DNA of 64,000 nucleotides from Sulfitobacter sp. DSM 110093 (GTDB lineage: Bacteria > Pseudomonadota > Alphaproteobacteria > Rhodobacterales > Rhodobacteraceae). The translations under genes and the position numbers were made by a program. The DNA lies in NCBI RefSeq assembly GCF_022788715.1, contig NZ_CP085167.1:1981001-2045000 (forward strand). Direction: 5' to 3'. Of this stretch, positions 25,991-34,290 are shown in pieces; position 1 is the stretch's first letter, and every line of letters begins with the position of its first letter. Under the pieces are notes generated by a model, which saw nothing but the letters and a program-made list of their open reading frames with translations, did not search any database and was not told the DNA's origin.

Positions 25991-26860
25991 ATGAGCGGGA
26001 TAGCGTTGATCTGGGCCGCTAATGTGAAAGGCTTGAAACCCGCTGCGAAGATCGTCCTGATACAACTCGCGGACTTCCACAACAAAGAGACAGGCCAGTG
26101 TAATCCCAGCGCGCAGCGCTTGGCGGACGAATGCGAAATGGGCCGCGCCACGCTTTTCCGACATATGTCCACGCTCGAAGAAAAGGGCTTGGTGACTCGC
26201 CATGCGCGTGGCGATGGCGACGGCGGTCGGGGTGCAAATCACTATGAGTTGCATCTTGATGTTTCACTTGGCCCGAGCGCGCGTAACAAGGCGAAGTCGG
26301 ATTCTCAAAATGGGGTTTCGTCTCGAAATGAGACGGGGGGAAGAGTCTCAAAAACGAGGCGGAAGAGTCTCAACTGTGCGACGGGGGTAGTCTCGAAACG
26401 AGACACGAACCTTACCATTGAACCTGAAAAAGAACCTGTGTGTTCGGCTGACGCCGCCCTACACACACATCCGGCATTCGATGATTTTTGGAAAGCGTTC
26501 CCTCGCCACAAGGATCGAGAACGAACAGCTAAGGCGTTTGCCCAAGCTATCGCAGACGGTACCGCCCCTAATGTGATCATCGCTGGGGCTAAGGCCTATG
26601 CCGTCGAGAATGACGGCAATCGCAAACAGTACATCGCATTCTCGGAAAACTGGTTGAACGAACAGCGTTGGCAAAACCACGAAGTGCCGACCGTGAGCAC
26701 AGCTGTCGATGCCGAAACAATCGCTCAAAAGATCGCCACCCAGATCATCGAACGTAAGTCTTGGGTCGCCAACACGGTGACGGCGACCAAAGCCCGCGAG
26801 TTGGTAAGTGCTGGATTGGTCAGCATCGATGAATGCAAGGCCGCAGGGGTGGCAATATGA
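25991..26860 (+). CDS. Phage/satellite replication-initiation-type HTH protein
   Basis: 289 residues from the ATG at 25991 (a GTG at 25982 is possible). Residues ~15-70 form a winged-helix of the HTH_36 type (SAQRLADECEMGRATLFRHM). After a low-complexity linker, residues ~155-220 match the C-terminal pattern of phage replication proteins: FDDFWKAFPRHKDRERTAKA, APNVIIAGAKAYA and YIAFSENWLNEQRW. It begins about 113 bases from attL and is followed by the terminase gene. It probably opens the element's origin or loads a host helicase. A small-terminase role is a weaker alternative. Confidence 0.7.
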   Translation: MSGIALIWAANVKGLKPAAKIVLIQLADFHNKETGQCNPSAQRLADECEMGRATLFRHMSTLEEKGLVTRHARGDGDGGRGANHYELHLDVSLGPSARNKAKSDSQNGVSSRNETGGRVSKTRRKSLNCATGVVSKRDTNLTIEPEKEPVCSADAALHTHPAFDDFWKAFPRHKDRERTAKAFAQAIADGTAPNVIIAGAKAYAVENDGNRKQYIAFSENWLNEQRWQNHEVPTVSTAVDAETIAQKIATQIIERKSWVANTVTATKARELVSAGLVSIDECKAAGVAI

Positions 26861-26956
26861 TCAATCGCTTGGTCCCAATGCCCCCATTTCTGAGAGGGGA
26901 CGGGGCCGTGGGTCTGGGTGTTTCTTTCTCTCTCCCAAAAAATCGGGGGAAAAATC

Positions 26957-28489
26957 GTGGTTAGAGCATCGAAAGAAGCATCTGCGGCGCTGCAATTCCT
27001 TCCCAAGTTGATCGTTCCTGAGGGACGGTTGGCCGGGAGACGGGTGAAGCTGGCGACATATCAGAAAGACTTTGTGCGGGGCGCATTCGCCAAGGGCATT
27101 GAGGCCGGTTGCCTTTCGATTGGCCGGGGCAATGCCAAGACGGCTCTGAGCGCGGGTATCGCTCTGGGGCATCTGATGGGGGAGATTGCCCCCCAGCCTA
27201 AGCGCGAAATCATCTTTGCAGCGCGCAACCGGGACCAAGCAAAGACCGCTTTTGGGTTCCTTCTGGGGTTTATCGAGGGCTTGCCAGAGGACGAAAAAGA
27301 GCAATTCACGATCCGGCGCGGGTCCAAGCTGGAAGTCGAGACGGCAGAGAACGGCGGTGGGCTGGCGCGGGTAATCGCGGCGGATGGCAAAAGCATTCTG
27401 GGCGGCGCGCCTACGCTGGCAATCTTGGATGAGCGGGCAGCTTGGGAGCGGGAAAAGGGTGACGCGTTAGAAAACGCTATCCTATCCGGTCTTGGGAAAA
27501 GAGATGGCCGCGCGCTGATCATCTCGACAAGCGCCCCTGACGACGCAAATACATTTAGCCGGTGGTTAGATGAACCGCCCCCCGGCACTTATGTGCAGGA
27601 GCATCGCCCAGACCCCGGCTTGCCGCCTGACGATCTGGCAAGCCTGCTGGTTGCCAATCCCGGCGCATCTGAGGGTATCGGCCCATCTGCTGAGTGGTTA
27701 ACGGCTCAGGCGCGGCGAGCGATTGCACGGGGCGGTTCGGCCTTGTCTAGCTTCCGAAACCTCAACCGGAATGAGCGGGTGGCGTCGGATGATCGTTCGG
27801 TGCTGCTGACGGTCGACGAATGGTTGGGGTGTGAGGTGGCCCCGGATGATCTTCCCCCGCGTGAGGGCCCGGTTGTGCTGGGCGTCGATCTGGGCGGTAG
27901 CCGTTCCATGTCTGCGGTGGCGCTCTACTGGCCAGAGACTGGTCGTGTTGAAGCTGTCGCGGCATTCCCGGCAAAGCCTAACCTTGCGGATCGGGGCGCG
28001 GCGGATGGGGTTTCTAACCGATATTCGGAGATGGCCGAACGGGGCGAACTGGTCACGATGGGCGAGACAGTGGTTCCGGTGGGCCGGTTCCTTGCTGATG
28101 TCGTGGAGCGCCTCAACGGGCAGACCCCGGCGGCAATCGTCGGTGACAGGTTCCGCCATGCTGAATTTCTTGAAGCCTTGCGTGACGCGGGCCTTGATCG
28201 TGTCCCGTTCATCTGGCGCGGCTTTGGGTGGCAGGACGGCTCTGAGGACTGCGAAAGGCTGCGCCGCGCTGTGTTCGAGGGTGAGGTTCGGGTTCTGCCG
28301 TCCTTGCTGCTGCGCTCTGCCTTTGCCGACGCGATCACACTTATTGACCCAGCGGGCAACCACAAGCTGGCAAAAGGCCGGTCAACGGGCCGGATCGACG
28401 CGGCGGCTGCAACGGTTGTGGCGGTTGCTCAGGGGCAGCGCATGAAACGCGCCCCGGCCATTTCACAAGGGAGAATGGGATGGGGCTGA
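26957..28489 (+). CDS. terL: Large terminase subunit (DNA packaging ATPase/nuclease)
   Basis: Motor that pumps DNA into proheads. The 510-residue protein has a P-loop variant, CLSIGRGNAKTALSAG (~45-60), Walker B TLAILDERAAW (~145-155), coupling motif LIISTSAP, and a C-terminal RNase H-like nuclease start VVLGVDLGGSRSMSAVALYW (~305-325). GTG at 26957 is chosen because GGGGGAAA lies just before it; the frame opens 13 codons earlier. No separate small terminase is seen upstream. Stop overlaps the HNH gene, as in HK97-like packaging modules. Confidence 0.93.
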   Translation: MVRASKEASAALQFLPKLIVPEGRLAGRRVKLATYQKDFVRGAFAKGIEAGCLSIGRGNAKTALSAGIALGHLMGEIAPQPKREIIFAARNRDQAKTAFGFLLGFIEGLPEDEKEQFTIRRGSKLEVETAENGGGLARVIAADGKSILGGAPTLAILDERAAWEREKGDALENAILSGLGKRDGRALIISTSAPDDANTFSRWLDEPPPGTYVQEHRPDPGLPPDDLASLLVANPGASEGIGPSAEWLTAQARRAIARGGSALSSFRNLNRNERVASDDRSVLLTVDEWLGCEVAPDDLPPREGPVVLGVDLGGSRSMSAVALYWPETGRVEAVAAFPAKPNLADRGAADGVSNRYSEMAERGELVTMGETVVPVGRFLADVVERLNGQTPAAIVGDRFRHAEFLEALRDAGLDRVPFIWRGFGWQDGSEDCERLRRAVFEGEVRVLPSLLLRSAFADAITLIDPAGNHKLAKGRSTGRIDAAAATVVAVAQGQRMKRAPAISQGRMGWG

Positions 28490-28806
28490 GGAAAGAATAC
28501 AAGCGGCATTCTAAGGCGGTCACACGCGGCCCGCGTTGGAAGGCTCTGCGGATGCAGGCGCTCGACCGTGACGGCTGGCAGTGTGTCCAGTGTGGCGAGC
28601 GGCGCCGGTTGGAGTGTGACCACGTTGAGCCGGTGCGTGATCGGCCTGACCTCGCCTACACCCTGTCAAATTTAAAAATTCTCTGCTGGCGCTGCCACTC
28701 GAGGAAAACCCGAATTGAGGTTGGGCACAAAGCCTTGAACCCAAAGCGCCAAGAGTGGCGCGACCTTCTGTCGAGCATGAAAGGAAGAACAAATGCTGAC
28801 CTCTAA
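28480..28806 (+). CDS. HNH endonuclease of the packaging module
   Basis: 108 residues with a zinc-binding CVQCGERRRLECDHVEPV and a second pair in ILCWRCHSRKT, the HNH (H-N-H plus two CxxC) fold. In HK97-type phages and in capsid-forming satellites, an HNH protein next to terminase is needed for cos cleavage and packaging. It overlaps terL by ten bases and the capsid gene by fourteen. Its presence supports a cos-type packaging mode. Confidence 0.92.
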   Translation: MGLRKEYKRHSKAVTRGPRWKALRMQALDRDGWQCVQCGERRRLECDHVEPVRDRPDLAYTLSNLKILCWRCHSRKTRIEVGHKALNPKRQEWRDLLSSMKGRTNADL

Positions 28807-30046
28807 AAAGCTGGAACTTCGCCGTTCTGAAATCCGCCAGAACCTTGCCGAACTGGCCGGGTCTGAAACCCTGACAGACGAAACCCGTTCCAAGATCGAC
28901 GATCTGGACCGCGAGTATCAGGACACTGAGCGCAAGTATCGCGCGGCCCTGATCTCTGAGGATGATGAGCGCCGCGAGGCCGGGGCCGAACTTGAAACAC
29001 GTTCTGAGCGTGAATGGGGTGAACTGGCATCCCGGTTCGAAGTTCGCCAAGTGGCGCTTGCTCTGGATGAGGGGCGCCAGCTGGACGGCGCCACGGCTGA
29101 GATGGTCGAGGAACTGCGCAGCGTGGGCGGCTTCAGAGGCATCCCGGTTCCCCTTGAGGCGCTGGAAACCCGTGCGGGCGAAACGCTGGCGGGCGGTGTT
29201 CCTGATCCGATCCGCACTATGCCGACGATCGAGCGTTTGTTCGCCGGTTCCTCTGCAACCCAGATGGGCGCGCGGATGATCAACGTGGGCGTGGGCGAGA
29301 TTGAATATCCCGTAGCCACGGGTGGCGCGCAACCGGGCTGGGCAGGTTCGGAAACAGGCGACGTGCCGGGGCCGCAAGCCTACACCACGACTGACCGCCC
29401 CATGAAACCTGACAACACGCTCGGCGTTCAAATGAAGATCACCCGGAAGGCTTTGAAGCAAGCCGGGGCCGGTCTTGAGCAAGCCGTGCGGCGCGATATG
29501 TCGGCGGCGATCCAGCAGGAGACCGATCGGGCAATCTTCCTTGGTTCGGGTTCTGGCGGTGAACCTCTAGGCATTTTCCCCGGTGCCAGCACCTACGGGA
29601 TCACTGAAACCCCGATTGATGCGGCGGCGTCTTATGCGGCGTTCCGCGCGGCGGTGGTTCGGTTCATGACGGCGAACGCGGCCAATAGCCTGAGCGCGAT
29701 CAATTTGCTGCTGCGCCCTGAGGTGTTCGACAGCATGGATGAACTTATCACCGGGCTGGCGATCTCGGAATGGGACCGTCTTGTTGCCAAGACGGGCAAG
29801 GTGGTGCTGACCACTAACGGCATCAACGCCCCGGCGGGTGGCCCCCCGGTCGAATCCAAGGCGCTGCTAACTACCATCACAAACGGCGTGGCCCCGGTGT
29901 TCTGCGGTATGTGGGGGGCGGTCGATCTGATCCGCGATCCGTATTCTGACGCCAAGTCTGGGCAGCTGCGCTTGACTGCCCTGACAACAATGGACGTGAC
30001 AGTTGCGCGCGGTGTGCAGCTCGAAATCCTGACCGGGGTACAGTGA
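28793..30046 (+). CDS. HK97-type major capsid protein
   Basis: 417 residues. Residues ~1-115 are charged and coiled-coil-like (LTSKKLELRRSEIRQNLAEL), the delta/scaffold domain normally removed by the prohead protease. The mature shell domain follows, with the typical TRKALKQAGAGLEQAVRRDM spine region, LGSGSGGEPLGIF and a final MDVTVARGVQLEILTGVQ. AGGAAGAAC precedes the ATG. It is placed before the protease and portal, opposite to the usual portal-protease-capsid order. Confidence 0.93.
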   Translation: MLTSKKLELRRSEIRQNLAELAGSETLTDETRSKIDDLDREYQDTERKYRAALISEDDERREAGAELETRSEREWGELASRFEVRQVALALDEGRQLDGATAEMVEELRSVGGFRGIPVPLEALETRAGETLAGGVPDPIRTMPTIERLFAGSSATQMGARMINVGVGEIEYPVATGGAQPGWAGSETGDVPGPQAYTTTDRPMKPDNTLGVQMKITRKALKQAGAGLEQAVRRDMSAAIQQETDRAIFLGSGSGGEPLGIFPGASTYGITETPIDAAASYAAFRAAVVRFMTANAANSLSAINLLLRPEVFDSMDELITGLAISEWDRLVAKTGKVVLTTNGINAPAGGPPVESKALLTTITNGVAPVFCGMWGAVDLIRDPYSDAKSGQLRLTALTTMDVTVARGVQLEILTGVQ

Positions 30047-30678
30047 TGCTGACCGGCTTTGCAGGCGGCGGTCTAGAACTACGCAAACGCGCCTCTGGGG
30101 CTTTGGCGCTGCAGGGCCGGTTTCCCTATGGCAAGCGGGCGGTACTCAGTGATGGGGGTCGCACCGGCAGGCCAAAAAAAGAGGTGATTGCGCCCCGCGC
30201 TTTCGCCTACCGGGTGGAGCGTCCTGAGGAGGATATTCACCTGCTGGTGGGCCACTCTTTCGACAAGCCTCTGGCCTCACGCGGGGCCGGTACGCTGGAC
30301 TTTGTCGATGGTGATGAGGCTCTGACCTTTACGGCGCTGATCACTGAGGAAATGCAGCAAGTGTCCTATGTGCGCGATATTCTGGCGGGTATCGCGGCGG
30401 GGCTGACCCTTGGCATTTCGCCGGGATTTCGATTGCCGCCCAAGCGGGCTGTCCCTCAGCCTGAAAAGATCGAGGACGAAGGTCTCGATCCAGAAAATGG
30501 TGCGCATAATGCGATTATCCGCACTGTGCTAGCGGCGCTTTTGTATGAAATCAGCATCGTCACGCGGCCTGCGTATGACGAGGCGCAGGTTGAAGCCCGG
30601 AGTTGGCAGCCTGACGCATCCAAAACCGGTGGCTTTGACGTCGGTCTGCACCGCCCCCTTAACCGGTGGAGGGCATAA
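30046..30678 (+). CDS. HK97-family prohead protease
   Basis: 210-residue serine protease (U35/S78-like) that cleaves the capsid delta domain. The His active-site region HLLVGHSFDKPLAS and the Ser region AGLTLGISPGFRLP are visible, as is the EISIVTRPAYDEAQVEAR ending typical for the family. The start shares one base with the capsid stop. Presence of protease together with a capsid delta domain shows a complete head maturation set. Confidence 0.92.
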   Translation: MLTGFAGGGLELRKRASGALALQGRFPYGKRAVLSDGGRTGRPKKEVIAPRAFAYRVERPEEDIHLLVGHSFDKPLASRGAGTLDFVDGDEALTFTALITEEMQQVSYVRDILAGIAAGLTLGISPGFRLPPKRAVPQPEKIEDEGLDPENGAHNAIIRTVLAALLYEISIVTRPAYDEAQVEARSWQPDASKTGGFDVGLHRPLNRWRA

Positions 30679-30680
30679 CC

Positions 30681-31232
30681 ATGACGGTAGACCTTATCAA
30701 GCAATTCGAGGATGTGCCGGAGAACTACCCCGCGGCACCCTCTGGCCTTTCCATAAGGGCGGCTGCGCTGGATGCAAATATGATCTGGGCGAGGATCGAA
30801 GCCTACACCGCGTGGCGCTTCACTGATCGCGAGGTGATCTGGACGTTGATCGGTGACGGCGGCGACCAGTTTAACCCGCGGTTAACGCCTGTCGTGTCTC
30901 ACATGGCCGAACAATGGCTAAATGAGAACTGGCGTCCTCTGACCCTGCTAGACGGGCCTCTGGGCATCATCCTGCCTTCTGATGGCACCTACAAGATCGT
31001 GGCGCAGGTTGGCGGGGGCGATGTGCCTGCGGCTGTCTCTGAGGCCTTCCGGCGGTTGGCTGAGTATTTGGGAGGGGCGCGAAATAGCACCAATGAACCG
31101 GGGGCATCTTCCGTCCGAACTAGCATAGGTGATGACCTTGATTTTGAAGTCGAGCGCAACCCGAACTGGGTGGCCCGAGCGATGCAGCAGAGCGGCGCGG
31201 GCGATCTGCTGCGCCCATATCGGAGGGTCTGA
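30681..31232 (+). CDS. Head-tail connector-like protein
   Basis: 183 residues, predominantly helical, beginning MTVDLIKQFEDVPENY; resembles the phage gp6/head-closure connector family by size, composition and place between head genes, but similarity by eye is weak. It ends LRPYRRV. GGAGG precedes the start by a few bases. In a satellite lacking tails, this part would be the docking surface for a helper phage's tail. Confidence 0.6.
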   Translation: MTVDLIKQFEDVPENYPAAPSGLSIRAAALDANMIWARIEAYTAWRFTDREVIWTLIGDGGDQFNPRLTPVVSHMAEQWLNENWRPLTLLDGPLGIILPSDGTYKIVAQVGGGDVPAAVSEAFRRLAEYLGGARNSTNEPGASSVRTSIGDDLDFEVERNPNWVARAMQQSGAGDLLRPYRRV

Positions 31233-31234
31233 GC

Positions 31235-32290
31235 ATGTGGCCATTCACACGAAAACAACTTGAAATCGAACCTCGGTCGAGCGGAACAGGGTACACAACG
31301 CAAGTAATGCAGGCGCGCGCGGATTATATCGGCGGCGTCGATGGCGTGGCTGAGCTGACCGGGACGGTACAGGGAGCGGTTTCGTTATGGGAGGGCGGTC
31401 TGAGCCTTGCCGATATCGATGGTACTGACCTACTGACCCCGGCCACGCTGGCGCTTGCTGCGCGCTCTCTGGCGCTGCGCGGCGAGGCGGTGTTCCTGAT
31501 CCGCGATGATGGGCTGATACCGTGCTCAGATTGGGATTTGACGACCCGTTTCTCTCGGCCTACCGCCTATCGCGTGGGGATCCCTGACACAGGGGGCGGC
31601 AAGACAGAAACGGCCTTGGCGGGTGAGGTATTGCACCTGCGCATTGGTGCTGATGTGGGTATGCCCTATGTCGGCACCTCACCCTTGCGGCGGGCGCGTC
31701 TGACGGCTGGTCTGTTGCAAGTGATGGAAACGGCGCTGTCGGAAGTCTACAACAACGCGCCGCTGGGTTCATCGGTGATACCTTTCCCTGAGGCACCTGA
31801 TCAAGATATGAGCGATCTGGCGCGGGGCTTTCGCGGGTTTCGCGGAAAAGTTTTGGTCAGGGAATCTGTCAACGTGACGGCAGCGGGCGGGCCTGCGCCT
31901 CAGACTGATCTCAAGCCTAGCGATGTTTCGCCCGACCTGTCTAAAGCCATGACCAAAGAGACATGGGCGACGGCGCGGTCGAGCATTGAAATGGCCTATG
32001 GGGTGTTGCCCGGTCTGACCAATGTTGCAGTCACCGGGCCGATGGTCCGCGAGGCTCAACGTCATTTGGCCCAGTGGGCATTGCAGCCGATTGCGGTGAT
32101 GATCGGACAAGAGGCCAGCGAAAAACTGGGCGGCAAGATCAAGCTGGATGTGATGCGGCCCCTACAGGCGTTCGATGTTGGCGGGCGGGCGAGGGCGCTT
32201 AGCGCGATCGTGCAGACGTTGGCGCTGGCGAAAGAGGCGGGGGTTGATCCTGCCTTGGCTCTGAAACTGGTGGACTGGAATTCGGAATAG
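31235..32290 (+). CDS. Phage portal protein
   Basis: 351-residue HK97-type portal that forms the DNA entry ring. It starts MWPFTRKQ, with AARSLALRGEAVFLIRDDG, EVLHLRIGADVGMPYVGTSPL (the conserved GxSPL-type segment), LVRESVNVTAAGGP and LTNVAVTGPMVREAQRHLAQWALQPIA. It is shorter than many portals (about 400) and is the last gene of the rightward head operon. A clear GGAGG lies before the ATG. Confidence 0.88.
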   Translation: MWPFTRKQLEIEPRSSGTGYTTQVMQARADYIGGVDGVAELTGTVQGAVSLWEGGLSLADIDGTDLLTPATLALAARSLALRGEAVFLIRDDGLIPCSDWDLTTRFSRPTAYRVGIPDTGGGKTETALAGEVLHLRIGADVGMPYVGTSPLRRARLTAGLLQVMETALSEVYNNAPLGSSVIPFPEAPDQDMSDLARGFRGFRGKVLVRESVNVTAAGGPAPQTDLKPSDVSPDLSKAMTKETWATARSSIEMAYGVLPGLTNVAVTGPMVREAQRHLAQWALQPIAVMIGQEASEKLGGKIKLDVMRPLQAFDVGGRARALSAIVQTLALAKEAGVDPALALKLVDWNSE

Positions 32291-32426
32291 GCAGGTTGCG
32301 CCTCTTACGTCAGAGCGTCGAAAGCAACCCCGTTAGTCGGTGAGTGGGAAAACCCCGACAATGTGCAGCCCCAACCTCTGCGGGCGTGGCACAGACCCGG
32401 CACTGATTGGCCGCAGGATCGAATCG

Positions 32427-33005
32427 TTAACCTAATTCGCGCGCTGCCATTTCAGGTGTCAAAATTCTTCCATGCGGATAAAAATCCATACCCCGAAGCT
32501 CAGAAAAGTTTTTATCTCCGGACACGAAAATATCGCGCTCATGATGAGCATGCGCCCAATACATTTGCCTATCACAGAATGCGTTGCGCCACTTCCAGTG
32601 AAGTTTTTTCTCTTCCTCTTCGGTTCTCACCGGTTGACGACTAATAAAGTCGTTCAGGCCATAATCGATCCTTGGAAACAAAGTGTTATGTATCCTTCGA
32701 TCAAGCTCAATCATCTCTTCAGTGCCGCCGTAGTACCCTTTACCGAAAAAACTGAAACCATAAGTCATAATGCCGTTCAATTGTTCTAGTTCACCCAAGC
32801 CAACAGCGTTTAGCCGTTCAACAAATTCTTCGTAGTTGGCCATAGTCCTGTCACCAGGTTGCCGCTCACTGGCACTTACGGCGACCACCGATACACTGAT
32901 TGTACCCGCTTGATGCGCCGAGATGATCTCTTTGACAGCCTGAGAATATCTTCTTTCTTCTTCGAGATCGATGATGCAGTTTGTGTCTAAGGTATACGTG
33001 ACCAT
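32427..33005 (-). CDS. PIN-domain putative ribonuclease
   Basis: 192 residues from the ATG at 33005. It begins VTYTLDTNCIIDLEEE, the first acidic cluster of PIN nucleases, and near the C-terminus has HERDIFVSGDKNF, the second. It is longer than VapC toxins (~130). The start lies 19 bases inside the end of the XRE gene, so both are made from one message. It could be a toxin, an abortive-infection effector or an RNA-processing regulator. Composition is more AT-rich than the head genes beside it. Confidence 0.75.
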   Translation of the reverse strand: MVTYTLDTNCIIDLEEERRYSQAVKEIISAHQAGTISVSVVAVSASERQPGDRTMANYEEFVERLNAVGLGELEQLNGIMTYGFSFFGKGYYGGTEEMIELDRRIHNTLFPRIDYGLNDFISRQPVRTEEEEKKLHWKWRNAFCDRQMYWAHAHHERDIFVSGDKNFSELRGMDFYPHGRILTPEMAARELG

Positions 33006-33235
33006 TTCTTTAACTTTACCCCCAACCCTTCTCCATCTTCGCAAATGAACTCTATTCCCGCTTGTTCGAGGGCATCGACCAAACGCGCCCTAACCGTTTC
33101 TGAAACGGAGCGCCTTTCCTTCTCGAAATCGACGATTGTCGACAACCCCAAGCTAGCTTGAGCTGCAAGTGTAGGCTGTGTCCAATTCAATAGCGCGCGC
33201 GCTGCTCTGCATTGTGCTGGCGTCATAATCAACAT
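32987..33235 (-). CDS. XRE-type helix-turn-helix regulator
   Basis: 82 residues with a Cro/CI-type helix-turn-helix (CRAARALLNWTQPTLAAQAS, then LGLSTIVDFEKERR). Starts at 33235 or at the ATG 33226. It is followed in an overlapping frame by the PIN gene. It is divergent from the excisionase-integrase unit across a 268-base region. The position is that of a satellite or phage master repressor, and it may also act as an antidote or autoregulator for the PIN protein. Confidence 0.82.
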   Translation of the reverse strand: MLIMTPAQCRAARALLNWTQPTLAAQASLGLSTIVDFEKERRSVSETVRARLVDALEQAGIEFICEDGEGLGVKLKKWSRIP

Positions 33236-33503
33236 TTAATATTGACGCACTGGGCGCGCCGGATTATTTAGATAAAGTAACGCTACCACAGAAAAAGACA
33301 GGGACAACGGGAAAGCGGAACGACACAGAATTGAGTGTACCGGCTACCAACCGACCCGTAGAAATGATGCAAGGATATTTCACCAAGGTAGCAGAACAGC
33401 ATCCTCCCAAATCTTCGCACTAATTTGTTTTACCAATAGTAACACAAAAAAGTTGCATATACTCGCTACTTGTGAGACCATTGGTAAGACAACGGAGGCG
33501 GAG
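33236..33503. promoter_or_regulatory. Divergent control region of the satellite-like element
   Basis: 268 AT-rich bases between the XRE gene (left) and the unknown gene (right). TTACCAAT (33430-33437) and ATTGGTAA (33480-33487) form an inverted pair spaced 50 bases centre to centre, bracketing a TATACT -10-like box (33459-33464). This looks like the operator/promoter of the right-hand unknown-xis-int unit. No coding frame was supported within it. Confidence 0.5.
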
Positions 33504-34085
33504 ATGAGATTTAGAGCGTTAAACTATACGGCAAATATTGCCTCACGGCTTGGTAAGCGACCGGAGAAACTTGCTATTATCGACCGGGCGCTGGCCAATG
33601 CCGGGCTACGACGCAAAGGAACCGGGCGCTCAACGCCAGCACCAACGTTAGAAGAACAGTTGATGTTGATCTTAGCTGCAACAACGGCCTCGGCTCCATT
33701 GAGTTGGGCCAGCGATCGGAAAGAGCCAACTGTAAAAGAGTGCGCTGATGAGGCAAGCTTGTGGTTTGAATTACCTTCTGCTGCGGAAAGCGGCGAACAT
33801 CTAGCTCGTTTTAGCCGTGGAACATTCGGAGAGACACTAGTAGCCATCGTTTCAAACATGAGCCTCCAAGAGTTCGAAAAGTACCCCGATCTTCAAATTC
33901 GCCTCAACCTTACCACAGAGCTGGCAGAGATTCAGCTATCAAGCGAACGAGAATGTCAGCGAGAGCATCTTTCTTTTGGTCGAAGCGGGCGAAGTAATCT
34001 TGTCGAAGCGCAGACTGTGGTAGAGATATCTGGTAGTTTGTTACGCTATTTCGCATTCGAACTTGCGAGTGCGAAACAGGCTTGA
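33504..34085 (+). CDS. Unknown protein upstream of excisionase
   Basis: 193 residues from ATG 33504, which follows ACGGAGGCGGAG. The N-terminal part (ASRLGKRPEKLAIIDRALA, then a basic RRKGTGR) may be DNA-binding; the rest is mainly helical with LEEQLMLILAATTA and ends LRYFAFELASAKQA. No family recognised. As the first gene of the int unit, facing the repressor, it holds the place of an early activator or antirepressor in phages and satellites. Confidence 0.65.
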   Translation: MRFRALNYTANIASRLGKRPEKLAIIDRALANAGLRRKGTGRSTPAPTLEEQLMLILAATTASAPLSWASDRKEPTVKECADEASLWFELPSAAESGEHLARFSRGTFGETLVAIVSNMSLQEFEKYPDLQIRLNLTTELAEIQLSSERECQREHLSFGRSGRSNLVEAQTVVEISGSLLRYFAFELASAKQA

Positions 34086-34086
34086 G

Positions 34087-34290
34087 ATGCCCCGGTTCAC
34101 CCCACTCTTCGTCACAGAAAAAACGGCCGCTGCGCTATTCGATATGAAGCCTGCGGAGTTCCGTCTGTTGGTAGAGCACGGCGCGCTTCCGAAACCCCGC
34201 GATATACGCGGCTTTGAGCGCTGGCGTGTCGCCGATTTCGAAGCAATTTGGACGGGAGACGCTCTAACAGAGGAGATATTTGAAGTATGA
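34087..34290 (+). CDS. AlpA-like excisionase / small MerR-type HTH protein
   Basis: 67 residues with a winged-helix pattern: LFVTEKTAAALFDMKPAEFR, then EHGALPKPRDIRGFERWRVADFEAIW. This is the form of AlpA-type excisionases that bend DNA for excision and in PICI elements also act as regulators. It starts one base after the preceding gene ends and overlaps the integrase by four bases, so the two are coupled. Confidence 0.82.
   Translation: MPRFTPLFVTEKTAAALFDMKPAEFRLLVEHGALPKPRDIRGFERWRVADFEAIWTGDALTEEIFEV

Noticed and set aside
26957..32290. Possibility that the head genes are the Rhodobacter gene transfer agent cluster
   Set aside because: The GTA cluster has about 15 genes including tail and baseplate and no integrase or att sites; this element has its own int, xis and 55-bp repeats and another gene order.
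32427..33235. Calling the PIN/XRE genes a classic VapBC module
   Set aside because: VapC is about 130 residues with an AbrB- or RHH-type antitoxin; here the PIN protein has 192 residues and the partner is a Cro/CI-type regulator without an obvious toxin-neutralising tail.
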